26,175 nt of DNA from a virus. Shown here in pieces: positions 8,196-16,134 of the stretch (position 1 is its first letter; every line of letters begins with the position of its first letter). The translations under genes and the position numbers were made by a program. The stretch is from the IMG/VR virus record IMGVR_UViG_3300033148_002955, positions 1 through 26,175 of that record. One strand, written 5' to 3'. The notes under the pieces are model-generated. The model was not told the origin of the DNA and searched no databases. It saw nothing but the letters and a program-made list of their open reading frames with translations.

Positions 8196-9017
8196 ATTCC
8201 AATTTATCCTTTTAACTTCGATCCCAAGACTCCGGATCCTGTTCCCGAGGTTGAATACCTACCTGTAGTACAACATGGTCTTGAAAATCAACCCGATGTT
8301 GCCCGTACTAAGCCCATAAATTTCGATACAAAACATGTTGCCACAGAGGATGTACATGATGTTCTCACCCCTTTATTCAAAACAATGGATATTGGAGTTA
8401 AAACACTTTTCTCTGATATTACGGTTCCGACCAAGGATGGAATTAAACCGTTAATAGTAAGAGTGGCTGGTGGCGATAAGACTATCTTATTCTGGAAGCA
8501 AGATTTAAGCACTGGTAGAGTGGAATTGCCGATAATGTCTGTTAATAGAACTGGCTGGTCTTTCAATCCTGCTCGTGTCACTCCTGCTGTTGCAGGAGAT
8601 TGCTTCTATAGACGATTTGCAGATAAAGACGGCACCAGAATGATCCAAACGGCTAGAGAGATTCCTTATCTAATAGATTATACTTTATCGATTTGGGCCA
8701 ATCGTAAGGAAGATATGGAATTTATTTTATACCAGGTACAGATATTCTTTGATCCTATGGCTGAGTGGACTGTTGAAGATGAATTTATGCGTGGTCAAAT
8801 GTTTGCTACATTTGAGGGAGCTACTGATAATAGTGATATTGATATTGATGCAAATCAATGGGCTAAAGTTCGTTATGATGTAACTATTAAAGCTGAAGGG
8901 TGGATACCAAGATCTGGCAGAATTACTCCAACTGTGTTGGGCAAGGTAACCACGATGAACGAATTAGATACGCGAGAATTCTTTGGTACCATCAAATCTA
9001 ATGTTAGAGGAATTTAG
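8196..9017 (+). CDS. Tail terminator / sheath stabiliser, gp15-like
   Basis: The protein is 273 residues from ATT 8196, close to T4 gp15 (272). From the first ATG (8385) it would be only 210. The added part, beginning IPIYPFNFDP, is open, proline-rich and protein-like. The core pattern matches the gp15-type family as I recall it: a strand leading to VRVAGGDK, FWKQDL, ELPIMSVNRTGWSFNPARVTP, REIPYLIDYTLSIWANRKEDMEF, an ILYQVQIFF helix and a FDP turn. The REIPYLIDY...SIW block is the most diagnostic. The protein would cap the tail tube and sheath at the head-proximal end. It lies upstream of the sheath gene as in T4. The function is fairly sure; the exact start is not. Confidence 0.6.
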   Translation: MPIYPFNFDPKTPDPVPEVEYLPVVQHGLENQPDVARTKPINFDTKHVATEDVHDVLTPLFKTMDIGVKTLFSDITVPTKDGIKPLIVRVAGGDKTILFWKQDLSTGRVELPIMSVNRTGWSFNPARVTPAVAGDCFYRRFADKDGTRMIQTAREIPYLIDYTLSIWANRKEDMEFILYQVQIFFDPMAEWTVEDEFMRGQMFATFEGATDNSDIDIDANQWAKVRYDVTIKAEGWIPRSGRITPTVLGKVTTMNELDTREFFGTIKSNVRGI

Positions 9018-9025
9018 GAGAGGTT

Positions 9026-9298
9026 ATGGCTAAGCAAAAAAGACCATTAACACAACGTGAACTTAGGGCACAACAAAAGGCTGATAACAAAATAGAGAGA
9101 GTTGTCATTATAAATAAAGATAAGCAGATGGTGCCAATACAGTTAAAAGCACCAGCTGGAATGTCTTTCTGGGTTGGTGAACAGACTGTGCCATTATATC
9201 CTAAGAGGATGGCGACATTCCCCAAGAACAGACTGTATTCTGAACAGATTAGGAATTTTAAAAAAGCAGGGAGAATACAAGTTCTTAATACGTCCTGA
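9026..9298 (+). CDS. Unknown small basic protein, 90 aa
   Basis: A strong AGGAGAGG site precedes the ATG. The first 35 residues are basic and helical. The rest is a beta-like segment around VPIQLKAPAGMSFWVGEQTVPLYP (about residues 36-60), then a basic end. Nothing suggests an enzyme. It lies between the tail terminator and the sheath. The second half resembles small beta proteins I associate with this position in other large phages, but no function is known to me. Confidence 0.6.
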   Translation: MAKQKRPLTQRELRAQQKADNKIERVVIINKDKQMVPIQLKAPAGMSFWVGEQTVPLYPKRMATFPKNRLYSEQIRNFKKAGRIQVLNTS

Positions 9299-9336
9299 AT
9301 TTGTGTGCAAATATAATTTGAATTAGGAGTAACGAG

Positions 9337-12192
9337 ATGCCTGTTTACCTATCACCTGGTGTTTATCCAAGAGAGATTGATCTAAGCATCACGGTTGGGA
9401 ACACCTCGGGTATAATACCTGCATTCATTGGAACTGCGCAGAAAGGACCAATGAATGATCCACAATTTATTACAACAGCTGAACAACTCATCGATACATT
9501 TGGTGCTCCTATACCTGAAGCTAATCTAGGTTATGCCGTTATAGCTTGCCTAGAAGAAGGTAATGGCGCGTGGGTTCTTCGTGTTGGAGTGGAATGTGAT
9601 TCTGGTCAGCCAGATGAATTAGCTGACATATGCATTGATACTAGTGGTGCTCGTGGACATGGCTGGGGTCGCGTTGCGGTCTTCAGAGGTATAGATTTCG
9701 GAACTCTGGTATTGAGAATACCGGATACTGATAATCCTCTCTCTTTCCACCAAGATAGAGTTTATGGTATTGGTTATAACGACATAGATGTAAGCACGAC
9801 TGATGGCCCAACTGTAGCAACACTGGATTTTGTAGGATCAGACCTGTCTGATAGTTATATTGGATCTATTGATGATTCATTTACTGTCCTTATTACTGGT
9901 GATCCGACTAGCGGTACAATGGATGGGGCAAGTTATGAGATTTATCGTAATAGTGATGGCGCTGTTATCGGTTCCGGCACTATAATAGAAGATACGTCAG
10001 GTTTCTCAGCTCCTATAGCTGTTGGATCAGGCGATGATGATTCTGGCTTGATATTTAGGATTGTTGTTACTGGAAGCTCTCCAATAGAACAAGACGACAC
10101 ATTTGTCTTCTTCGTCGAACCGGATAACCGTGTACTAAGAATCGAAGTAGAAGGACTAGTAACCTCCCCAGTATCGTTTACAATGCCGACTGCTTCTTAT
10201 ACAGATCCTGATGATTTCGTTACTGCATTTAATTTATTAGTAGGTTCTAGTGTCGGCTTCTTGGCTGGCAACGATGGCACTAGATTGCTCATTCGTACTA
10301 GAACTGCTGGCGAAAGAATACAATTGGTTGGCACAGAAGCCTTTGCTCTTGAGATAGGATTGGCAAAATGGTCATGGGATATACCACGCAGTTATTTAGT
10401 AAACACCAATGCCGGGCCATATAACATCAATTCTAACAACAATAGAGTAACCACACAAGCTATAGAATCTGATAATATTACTGAGTTAAATGCGACTGTT
10501 GCAACCAGTTTAACTGCTACACCAACATCAGTAGCAACTAGCCTGCATATGGGTGGCATAACGTTTGGTGAACGTTATTATGAATCATTTGCTCTTCAAG
10601 TAACAGATGATGAACAACGTGTTGTTATAGCAGCTACATCTGATCATCAGTTCAGCAGATTGAAGATGATGGCCGATTTCAGCCATATTAGAACGCTGAG
10701 ATTTGCAGAAGAGACCGACTTCCCATACCCATATACCAGAGAATACAGAGTATTCAATGATTCCCGCGTTATTTTACCGGATGCTGGTGTTACTACACCA
10801 TCTATGCCGTTATCTTGTGAGACAGATCCATTTGGAGCACAATGTGCATTGGATACTTCATACTTCCAGAATATTGTAGGCTTCATTGTTGCTACAAGTC
10901 CAGGAACGTGGCTGGAAGGCTTTACATTAACGCTAGAAAATTACAACAATGAATCAGGAAGATATGTTGTCAGAGTTTATGATTCAAATGGTGTTGAAGA
11001 ACCGGATGCACGTGTTGACAATATTAGCTTCGATCCAGATGATGATCGTTATATAGGAAAGGTCGTTAACCCTGGCAGCGTAATTGGTGGTCCAAATGGC
11101 AATGCTTGGGTTAATTGGGAAGAGCGTCCAGTATTTCTTGAGAACGATCCGAACGATTCGACAAATTATGTCATCCGTCAACCGGGTGAGATTAATCGCG
11201 GATCGTTCACTGGTTTGGCAAATGGTATTCCTCTTGATGCCGTATACGCATCAGAATTGGATCGCGCAGTAATTGGTAGTCCAGACCGTTCAACTGGAAT
11301 TTTCGCATTCCAAAATCCAGAAGTTTACGATATAGCTCTATTAGTAATTCCTGGATTCAGCTCTGGATCGGTTATAGGACAGGCTCTTCAAATGTGCGAA
11401 GGTCGTGGAGATTGTCTTTACATCGTAGATCCGCCATTCGGGTTGCGTCCACAGCAAGTGGTCGATTGGCACAATGGCATGCTGTTTACCGATCTACAGA
11501 ATTCATTGAATAGCTCTTACGGAGCACTTTATTGGTCATGGGTTGAAATCTTTGATCAATATAATGGTGGTACTATTTTCATCCCACCATCTGGTCATAT
11601 AGCATCAGTATTCGCTAGAACTGCAAGAGTGGCAGAACCATGGTTTGCTCCAGCTGGTTTAAATCGTGGCCGCTTGTTAACAGTGCGGAACCTAGAATAT
11701 AGCCCAACGCAGGGTGAGCGCGATCTTCTATATGGATTCAACAATGCTGTTAATGCTTTGGTGAATTTCCCACAAGACGGAATCACTGTTTGGGGCCAGA
11801 GAACTCTACAGCGTGCTGATAGTGCTCTTGATAGAGTAAATGTCCGCATGTTGCTGATTGTTCTTAAGAAGGCATTGGTACCATTGTTAAGAAATTACAT
11901 TTTCGAGCCTAATGATCGGTTCCTATGGGAACAAGTCGATAGTGTAGTCAGAAATTACCTATCTGATATTCAAGCTCGTCGTGGTCTTACAGCTTACGAT
12001 GTCATTGTCGATGAGAGAAATAACACACCAGTTCGCCGTGATAGGAATGAATTATGGGTTAGTCTTCTACTAAAACCAACTCGTGCAGTAGAATTTATTG
12101 CACTAAATCTAGTAATTCTTAGAACTGATCATTCTTTCGCTGCTGAGGAAGTTTTGGCAGCAGCTGGTATTGCAATAACGCAAGAATTCTAG
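9337..12192 (+). CDS. Contractile tail sheath protein, gp18-like
   Basis: The N-terminus (residues 1-90) has the sheath start pattern: SPGVYPREID, then a beta strand with AFIGTAQKGPMNDP and an A-E-Q-L-I-D-T-F-G segment. The C-terminus (about 745-951) has the conserved core: GTIFIPPSGHIASVFARTARV, an N/D-rich VNVRMLLIVLKKAL helix, FEPNDRFLW, and the late strand FIALNLVILRT. At 951 residues it is about 290 longer than T4 gp18 (659). The extra length lies in the middle: one beta-rich acidic region at about 150-275 and another at about 400-640, probably surface domains. Good Shine-Dalgarno (AGGAG). It polymerises around the tube and contracts at infection. The call is secure. Confidence 0.93.
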   Translation: MPVYLSPGVYPREIDLSITVGNTSGIIPAFIGTAQKGPMNDPQFITTAEQLIDTFGAPIPEANLGYAVIACLEEGNGAWVLRVGVECDSGQPDELADICIDTSGARGHGWGRVAVFRGIDFGTLVLRIPDTDNPLSFHQDRVYGIGYNDIDVSTTDGPTVATLDFVGSDLSDSYIGSIDDSFTVLITGDPTSGTMDGASYEIYRNSDGAVIGSGTIIEDTSGFSAPIAVGSGDDDSGLIFRIVVTGSSPIEQDDTFVFFVEPDNRVLRIEVEGLVTSPVSFTMPTASYTDPDDFVTAFNLLVGSSVGFLAGNDGTRLLIRTRTAGERIQLVGTEAFALEIGLAKWSWDIPRSYLVNTNAGPYNINSNNNRVTTQAIESDNITELNATVATSLTATPTSVATSLHMGGITFGERYYESFALQVTDDEQRVVIAATSDHQFSRLKMMADFSHIRTLRFAEETDFPYPYTREYRVFNDSRVILPDAGVTTPSMPLSCETDPFGAQCALDTSYFQNIVGFIVATSPGTWLEGFTLTLENYNNESGRYVVRVYDSNGVEEPDARVDNISFDPDDDRYIGKVVNPGSVIGGPNGNAWVNWEERPVFLENDPNDSTNYVIRQPGEINRGSFTGLANGIPLDAVYASELDRAVIGSPDRSTGIFAFQNPEVYDIALLVIPGFSSGSVIGQALQMCEGRGDCLYIVDPPFGLRPQQVVDWHNGMLFTDLQNSLNSSYGALYWSWVEIFDQYNGGTIFIPPSGHIASVFARTARVAEPWFAPAGLNRGRLLTVRNLEYSPTQGERDLLYGFNNAVNALVNFPQDGITVWGQRTLQRADSALDRVNVRMLLIVLKKALVPLLRNYIFEPNDRFLWEQVDSVVRNYLSDIQARRGLTAYDVIVDERNNTPVRRDRNELWVSLLLKPTRAVEFIALNLVILRTDHSFAAEEVLAAAGIAITQEF

Positions 12193-12210
12193 AAATTTAA
12201 TTAATATTTG

Positions 12211-12240
12211 GGATAGCTGGTCTTGTTTGGCCGGCTATTC
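12211..12240 (+). terminator. Hairpin between sheath and tube genes
   Basis: The arms GGATAGCTGG (12211-12220) and CCGGCTATTC (12231-12240) pair over ten positions, two of them G-U, around a ten-base loop. No T run follows, so simple intrinsic termination is doubtful. It may lower read-through or stabilise the 3' end of the sheath message, letting tube and sheath levels differ. It lies in the 82-base gap after the sheath stop. Confidence 0.45.
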
Positions 12241-12274
12241 TAGTATTGCGTCAAAAATAATATAGGAGCAAATC

Positions 12275-12793
12275 ATGCCTGGCTTCAAAATACCTGGTAG
12301 TGGTGACGATAAAAGTAAGGACCATAAAGCTGAATTTCTACGTAAGCATCGTTGGCGTATAACTGGAACAGACATTATGACAGCTGGCGAGTGGATTTAT
12401 TTGAAAAAAGCTGCTAGGCCGTCATTTCAGTTGGAAGAAGTGGTTGTACACCATGACCAGGAAGAAGCTTATTTTGCTGGCAAGCAAAAATGGGAAGAAA
12501 TTACCTTAGAATTCTATGATGTAACGGAACCGAAAAATATCACAGACAAGCTTTGGAAGTGGGTTAATGAAGTTGTTGTAATCCCAGATGTCGTTGTTAA
12601 TGTGCCTAAAAATTATAAGAAGGACAATTTGAAAATCCAATGTACTGATGGTAAAGGTGGAGTTATACACGAATGGACTTTGTTTGGTGTGTGGCCAAAG
12701 ACTACGAACTGGAATGATCTAGATTATGAGAGCACTGATATCCAAACAGTAACTGTAACGATGAGATTTGACCGTGCCCATAAGACCCATTGA
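12275..12793 (+). CDS. Tail tube protein, gp19-like
   Basis: The 172-residue length is close to T4 gp19 (163). It begins MPGFKIPG, followed by K/D-rich residues and an EFLRKHRWRIT strand. A PSFQLEEVVVHHDQEEAYFAGKQKWEEITLEFYD block follows (about residues 47-80), then two strands and a C-terminal VTVTMRFDRA strand. This is the usual tube fold plan of stacked ring subunits. AGGAG lies nine bases upstream of the ATG. It sits directly after the sheath gene as in T4. The protein forms the inner tube through which DNA passes. The next gene is a paralogue. Confidence 0.85.
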   Translation: MPGFKIPGSGDDKSKDHKAEFLRKHRWRITGTDIMTAGEWIYLKKAARPSFQLEEVVVHHDQEEAYFAGKQKWEEITLEFYDVTEPKNITDKLWKWVNEVVVIPDVVVNVPKNYKKDNLKIQCTDGKGGVIHEWTLFGVWPKTTNWNDLDYESTDIQTVTVTMRFDRAHKTH

Positions 12794-12802
12794 GACCCAT
12801 TG
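12783..12802 (+). repeat. Tandem 10-bp duplication at a gene junction
   Basis: AGACCCATTG occurs twice in a row and is followed by AGAG. The stop codon of the first tube gene (12791-12793) lies inside it. The upstream ATG for the next gene (12790) lies in the first copy. This suggests replication slippage at the junction of the two tube genes. Confidence 0.7.
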
Positions 12803-12813
12803 AGAGCTGTGTA

Positions 12814-13461
12814 ATGCCAGGATTCAAAGCAGCCGGGGGTCTCCCAGGAGTTAATTCTAAAGCTGAATTTCATAGAGTCCATCGATGGGTGATAGAGGAT
12901 TTAGGTTTCCCAATTGATATAGCTCATATGGCCAGCAATCCTATAGAATTTAGAATGTATGCGCAATCAATTACATTGCCAGAATTACAATTTGAAACTA
13001 AGCCTGGTCCTGGCGCATCATTAGATTATCCAATTGCTGTTAAAGCTGTATTCGATGCAGTAACTATCAAGATGTACGATATTTACGGGTTACATAAAGT
13101 ATTCGAAAAATGGCAAGATAAAATATGGAATCAAAAAGATGGTATTCAGGCTATTAATGAATATGCTGGTAGAACAAAATTTCAACTAATCGGCGGTGAT
13201 GGCGCATTAATGAGACGTTATACACTATCCAACGCCTTTCCCAAACATATATCGCATGGTGAGCTAACATATACCTCAAGCGATATAAAATTATTAACAA
13301 TTACGTATGCATTCTCGCATATGAATATTGATCATATTGATCATATTGATCATGTAGATGATCCACCACCATCCATGGTACAACAAGTTAATCAATCCAT
13401 GGATAATATGGATAATGAAGAACCAATTGGTCCTGTGGTTTTTCAGTTCACGAGCGTGTAG
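12814..13461 (+). CDS. Second tail tube paralogue with repeat-rich C-terminus
   Basis: The protein is 215 residues from ATG 12814, which gives MPGFKAAGG aligned with MPGFKIPG of the first tube protein. An earlier ATG at 12790 lies in duplicated junction sequence and is less likely. A GAGAG site precedes 12814. It shares the tube plan: AEFHRVHRWVIED, LPELQFETKPGPG, AVTIKMYDIYG, FQLIGGDGALMRRYTLSNAFPK and a final LLTITYAFSH strand (about residues 170-180). A further C-terminal tail of about 40 residues carries I-D-H repeats, PPP and M-D-N repeats. It could be a special ring such as the tube end or hub-side tube, or a minor decoration-bearing tube subunit. Confidence 0.75.
   Translation: MPGFKAAGGLPGVNSKAEFHRVHRWVIEDLGFPIDIAHMASNPIEFRMYAQSITLPELQFETKPGPGASLDYPIAVKAVFDAVTIKMYDIYGLHKVFEKWQDKIWNQKDGIQAINEYAGRTKFQLIGGDGALMRRYTLSNAFPKHISHGELTYTSSDIKLLTITYAFSHMNIDHIDHIDHVDDPPPSMVQQVNQSMDNMDNEEPIGPVVFQFTSV
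13327..13353 (+). repeat. Three tandem 9-bp repeats in the second tube gene
   Basis: ATTGATCAT occurs three times exactly, encoding I-D-H each time, and a degenerate fourth unit follows. A second perfect 9-bp pair, ATGGATAAT (M-D-N), lies at 13399-13416. The unit length keeps the reading frame, so copy number could vary without breaking the protein. Confidence 0.85.
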
Positions 13462-13511
13462 CATTCTCACAATCTTAATTTATAAGTAGATAAATCGAGG
13501 TAGGGTAGATT

Positions 13512-14459
13512 ATGTCTGATGAACTTGAACCACCACAACATGTTGATTATAATCCAGAAGATATCCTAGATCAGGTCATTGGAAAGAAGAATGACGAATT
13601 TCTTCCTTTGGAGGATTGTGTTCTTCCTAGCAAAGGTTTATATTATGATGGAGCTATACCTGGAGGTATTATTAAAGTACGTCCTATGGGAATTTATGCT
13701 GATAAGGTATTGACTACACAACGACTCGTCAGAACTGGTCAAGCATTGGATTACATATTCAAGTATTGTGTAGAATTACCAGGTGAATTCGATCCTCTTG
13801 AATTACTTGCTGAAGATAGATATTTCTTATTATTCTATTTGAGAGGAATTACGCATGGTAATGAATATGAATTTGTATTAACATGCCCATATTGTGATGA
13901 ACATTCATCTCATTATTATAATCTCAATGATTTGTGGGAAACTCATCAAGATCCAATGGCCGATGAGGATGGCACTCCTATCCTTGAACCATTTAAGGTA
14001 GTTCTGCCATATCTTAGTGATGAATTTAAGCATGAATTTTGGGTGAAAATAAGATTTCTTCGTGGTAGAGATGTTATGGATATGTTGGGTGCCAATGGTA
14101 CTGTAGAAGATGCTGGATTACCACGGCGTGCCAGGAATCGTAAGAGACGTAGAAACAAGATGCCTTATGATCCTATAGATGAAAGAACTGAAGATCTTGA
14201 TGAGACTATTGAAAAGAACATTAATAGGGTTATTGTAGAAGCTATGGGTAGTAGTGATCGCAATAAGATTAAGCAATTAATCGATAGGATGCATTCCAGG
14301 GATACAGCAACTATTACCGATTTTTTACGTGAGAAATCGCCTGGTATTGATACTGCGATAGAGACTGATTGTCCACACTGTCGTACAGTAATCAATACTC
14401 CATTGCCCATAACCGAATCGTTTTTTCGTCCGCAAAAGCGACGAAGAACTAGAACGTGA
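13512..14459 (+). CDS. Baseplate hub/tail assembly protein, gp26-like, zinc-binding
   Basis: The 315-residue zero-frame product is well matched by the Shine-Dalgarno sequence GAGGTAGGG. The pattern fits T4 gp26-like proteins, which act in baseplate hub assembly. It has an N-terminal LPSKGLYYDGAIPGGIIKVRPMG strand block (about residues 39-60), then a helix and FLLFYLRGITHGNEYEF. A split zinc-ribbon follows (C125-x2-C128 and C287-x2-C290), and the end has ITESFFRP before a basic RRRTRT tail. A basic/acidic linker separates the Cys pairs. Its place before the 27- and 29-like genes is that of gp26 in T4. The frame probably continues after a +1 shift at 14421-14430 to give a 371-residue product. 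Confidence 0.65.
   Translation: MSDELEPPQHVDYNPEDILDQVIGKKNDEFLPLEDCVLPSKGLYYDGAIPGGIIKVRPMGIYADKVLTTQRLVRTGQALDYIFKYCVELPGEFDPLELLAEDRYFLLFYLRGITHGNEYEFVLTCPYCDEHSSHYYNLNDLWETHQDPMADEDGTPILEPFKVVLPYLSDEFKHEFWVKIRFLRGRDVMDMLGANGTVEDAGLPRRARNRKRRRNKMPYDPIDERTEDLDETIEKNINRVIVEAMGSSDRNKIKQLIDRMHSRDTATITDFLREKSPGIDTAIETDCPHCRTVINTPLPITESFFRPQKRRRTRT
14421..14430 (+). other. Candidate programmed +1 ribosomal frameshift site
   Basis: The zero-frame reading is TCG TTT TTT CGT CCG. A phenylalanine tRNA on TTT 14424-14426 can slip one base forward onto TTC 14425-14427 and then continue GTC CGC AAA. UUU CGU C is exactly the core of the influenza A PA-X +1 shift site. The zero frame stops at 14457-14459, while the +1 frame is open from 14413 to 14628. 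A homopolymer sequencing error in the T6 run is the main alternative. Confidence 0.5.
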
Positions 14460-14472
14460 ATGGAATCACGTG

Positions 14473-14628
14473 ATGAAACAACAATATTATCTTAAAAAAT
14501 CCGGTGTTAGCTTTTTCGAACAGGCTTATATGACTGCTGAAGAACGCAGTTGGTGGTTCGATCAAATTGAAAAAGAAAATGAGGATATACAGAGGAAATC
14601 TGGTGGTGGTAGCCGCAATTTAACATAG
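14473..14628 (+). CDS. gp51-position ORF, probable C-terminal part of a frameshift product
   Basis: This 51-codon ORF runs from ATG 14473, but its frame is open from 14413. The stretch before the ATG (SDEELEREWNHV) reads as continuous amphipathic helix. The part after it contains SGVSFFEQAYM, TAEERSWWFDQIEKENED and a G/S/R end. This strongly protein-like, helix-rich sequence has no ribosome binding site at ATG 14473. It is therefore best explained as the tail of a gp26-frameshift fusion (66 codons after the shift). In T4 gene 51, a hub-assembly factor, follows gene 26; the same place and the G/GT type of tail chaperones suggest an assembly chaperone role. Stand-alone translation by re-initiation is the alternative. 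Confidence 0.55.
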   Translation: MKQQYYLKKSGVSFFEQAYMTAEERSWWFDQIEKENEDIQRKSGGGSRNLT

Positions 14629-14640
14629 CAAAGATATTAT

Positions 14641-15405
14641 GTGATTTACCCAAGAATTGCTGGAAGGCTTGGAAACCAGGTTGAATTAAATATGAGATTT
14701 ATCAGGAATGGTGAAGGCGCTATGCCCTTCGCCATTCGGCGTATTGATATTTATCGGGGATTTATTAGACATAGTAATTTAGTGGGACAGATTCCATTTG
14801 TTGATCCATCGGATTCAACGTACCCATTCCCAGCTGCACAGTCCACAGATGATCTATCCCAATATTATGTGATATTCGACGCTCCAGAGACTCTGGTTCC
14901 AGATGACATCTATTTCGATGTTTGGCATTTTATAGGCGACGACCATGGAAGCATTGATATAGATGATGAATCATTGTGGATTTCCCAGAATGGTATATTC
15001 TATCTGTTTGATGATGTATGGTTGGCCAATGATGATCTACAAACTATACGATTAGGATTTGAACCATTAGATAAGAATTTTAAAAGAGGAGAAATACGAA
15101 CTATTGAAGTGGCGATATATCCACTTCCACTTTATGATCACAATTGGAATCTGATAGCCCCATTAATACCGCAATTATATCCGACTATGACTGTTTACAC
15201 ATCATATGGAGAATTAATAGATGGGTTGGTTGATGCTCAGTGTACTATGGGCATAAGACAAGGCGCCAGTATTAATTCTCCATATGTTGTTCAATGTACC
15301 ATCGATACTCGTACTCTGATTAGAGGTACATATAAGTATTTCATTAAAATGAATATAAATAATCATATTATAGTTAGCGATCCATTCTACTTTACGGTGC
15401 AATAA
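14641..15405 (+). CDS. Unknown beta-rich protein, 254 aa
   Basis: The start is GTG 14641. The frame has a stop at 14626-14628, and no other start codon lies between. There is no Shine-Dalgarno site (AAAGATATTAT precedes). The protein is rich in alternating hydrophobic residues and V/I/Y strands, with few helices. One candidate beta-sandwich lies at about residues 1-120 and a second at about 125-254. The second has a pattern of strand, YTSYGELIDG turn, VDAQCTMGIRQG, and a closing YKYFIKMNINNHIIVSDPFYFTV. Two Ig-like domains are likely, but this is inference from strand pattern. It may decorate the tail or baseplate. The stop overlaps the next start (TAATG). Confidence 0.6.
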   Translation: MIYPRIAGRLGNQVELNMRFIRNGEGAMPFAIRRIDIYRGFIRHSNLVGQIPFVDPSDSTYPFPAAQSTDDLSQYYVIFDAPETLVPDDIYFDVWHFIGDDHGSIDIDDESLWISQNGIFYLFDDVWLANDDLQTIRLGFEPLDKNFKRGEIRTIEVAIYPLPLYDHNWNLIAPLIPQLYPTMTVYTSYGELIDGLVDAQCTMGIRQGASINSPYVVQCTIDTRTLIRGTYKYFIKMNINNHIIVSDPFYFTVQ

Positions 15406-15908
15406 TGCTGCGAAAAAAAGAATTAGACAAACATTCAAAAGAGATAGAAAAGATCTTGGATAAGGAAGATGTAGATGAGGAACTGAAATTAGAGTTCAGT
15501 GTTGATCTTGACGATATTAGACCTCCATCGCATGGCCACATAGATGACTCTGGTGTAGGACAAGATCCAGATCCAGACGATCCATTTGTCGAATCTCTAG
15601 AACATAAATTATGTGCAATATTTGAGAATTTGCAATCAACGTCTGGTAGTCCAGGTGGTCAAATTAAGGCTATAGGAAAAATTGGAACTGTTGGGCCATC
15701 AGGAATATTGGGTACACATAGTAAGACTACAGAGAAGCCAAAAGGAACTCCGGCAGAAGAGAGACGAGAAGAAGCAGATAAATATAATATTGATCGTAAT
15801 AGTGTGACTAGCGACAAAGAACGTGCTAAGGAATATGAGGAAGAACAAAAAGAGGAAGAAGTGGCAGCTAAAGAGAGTTCTAAAGAAGTTCTGGAGAAGT
15901 TAAAATGA
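15405..15908 (+). CDS. Unknown highly charged protein, 167 aa
   Basis: The ATG overlaps the upstream stop (TAATG), and translation is probably coupled since no ribosome site is seen. The protein is low-complexity. It has a charged helix (1-35), a D/P-rich acidic stretch (about 40-65), a G/S/P region (about 80-110) and a long E/K-rich predicted coiled-coil C-terminus (about 115-167). No globular family is recognised. Such proteins often act as flexible linkers or scaffolds, but no function is claimed. Confidence 0.55.
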   Translation: MLRKKELDKHSKEIEKILDKEDVDEELKLEFSVDLDDIRPPSHGHIDDSGVGQDPDPDDPFVESLEHKLCAIFENLQSTSGSPGGQIKAIGKIGTVGPSGILGTHSKTTEKPKGTPAEERREEADKYNIDRNSVTSDKERAKEYEEEQKEEEVAAKESSKEVLEKLK

Positions 15909-15927
15909 ATAGGCTGGTATAGCCAAA

Positions 15928-16134
15928 ATGAAATTGAGTGATCTATATAGAGCTGGATTGAGCAAAAGAAAAGGGAAAGCTGAGAAGGCTAGGGGAAAAG
16001 AAGAATCGGAGAGAAAAGAACGATCCGAAGCTTTTCAGGCTCATTTGTTGGCCCAATTAGGTGTCGTACCGCATAGAGGGCCATCTGAATTCGGCGATAT
16101 GCGGGCTTATGCCAATCTAGATAGAGGAATGTAA
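15928..16134 (+). CDS. Unknown small basic protein, 68 aa
   Basis: The first 40 residues are a very basic helix of K, R, E and A. A shorter segment LLAQLGVVPHRG follows, then an aromatic end. No Shine-Dalgarno site is seen before the ATG. Its stop lies inside the 3' end of the convergent minus-strand primase gene (18-base overlap), so the two genes meet tail to tail. No family is recognised. Support comes from packing and composition only. Confidence 0.5.
   Translation: MKLSDLYRAGLSKRKGKAEKARGKEESERKERSEAFQAHLLAQLGVVPHRGPSEFGDMRAYANLDRGM

Noticed and set aside
14420-14452. A standard -1 frameshift at the T6 run
   Set aside because: The -1 frame meets a stop at 14450-14452 after only a few codons. 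Only the +1 (or -2) frame leads to the long protein-like extension, and a -2 slip would need poor re-pairing on CGT.
15354-15361. TATAAATA near the end of the 14641 gene
   Set aside because: It is 44 bases before the next start but inside coding sequence, and the next gene is translationally coupled. It cannot be told from chance.
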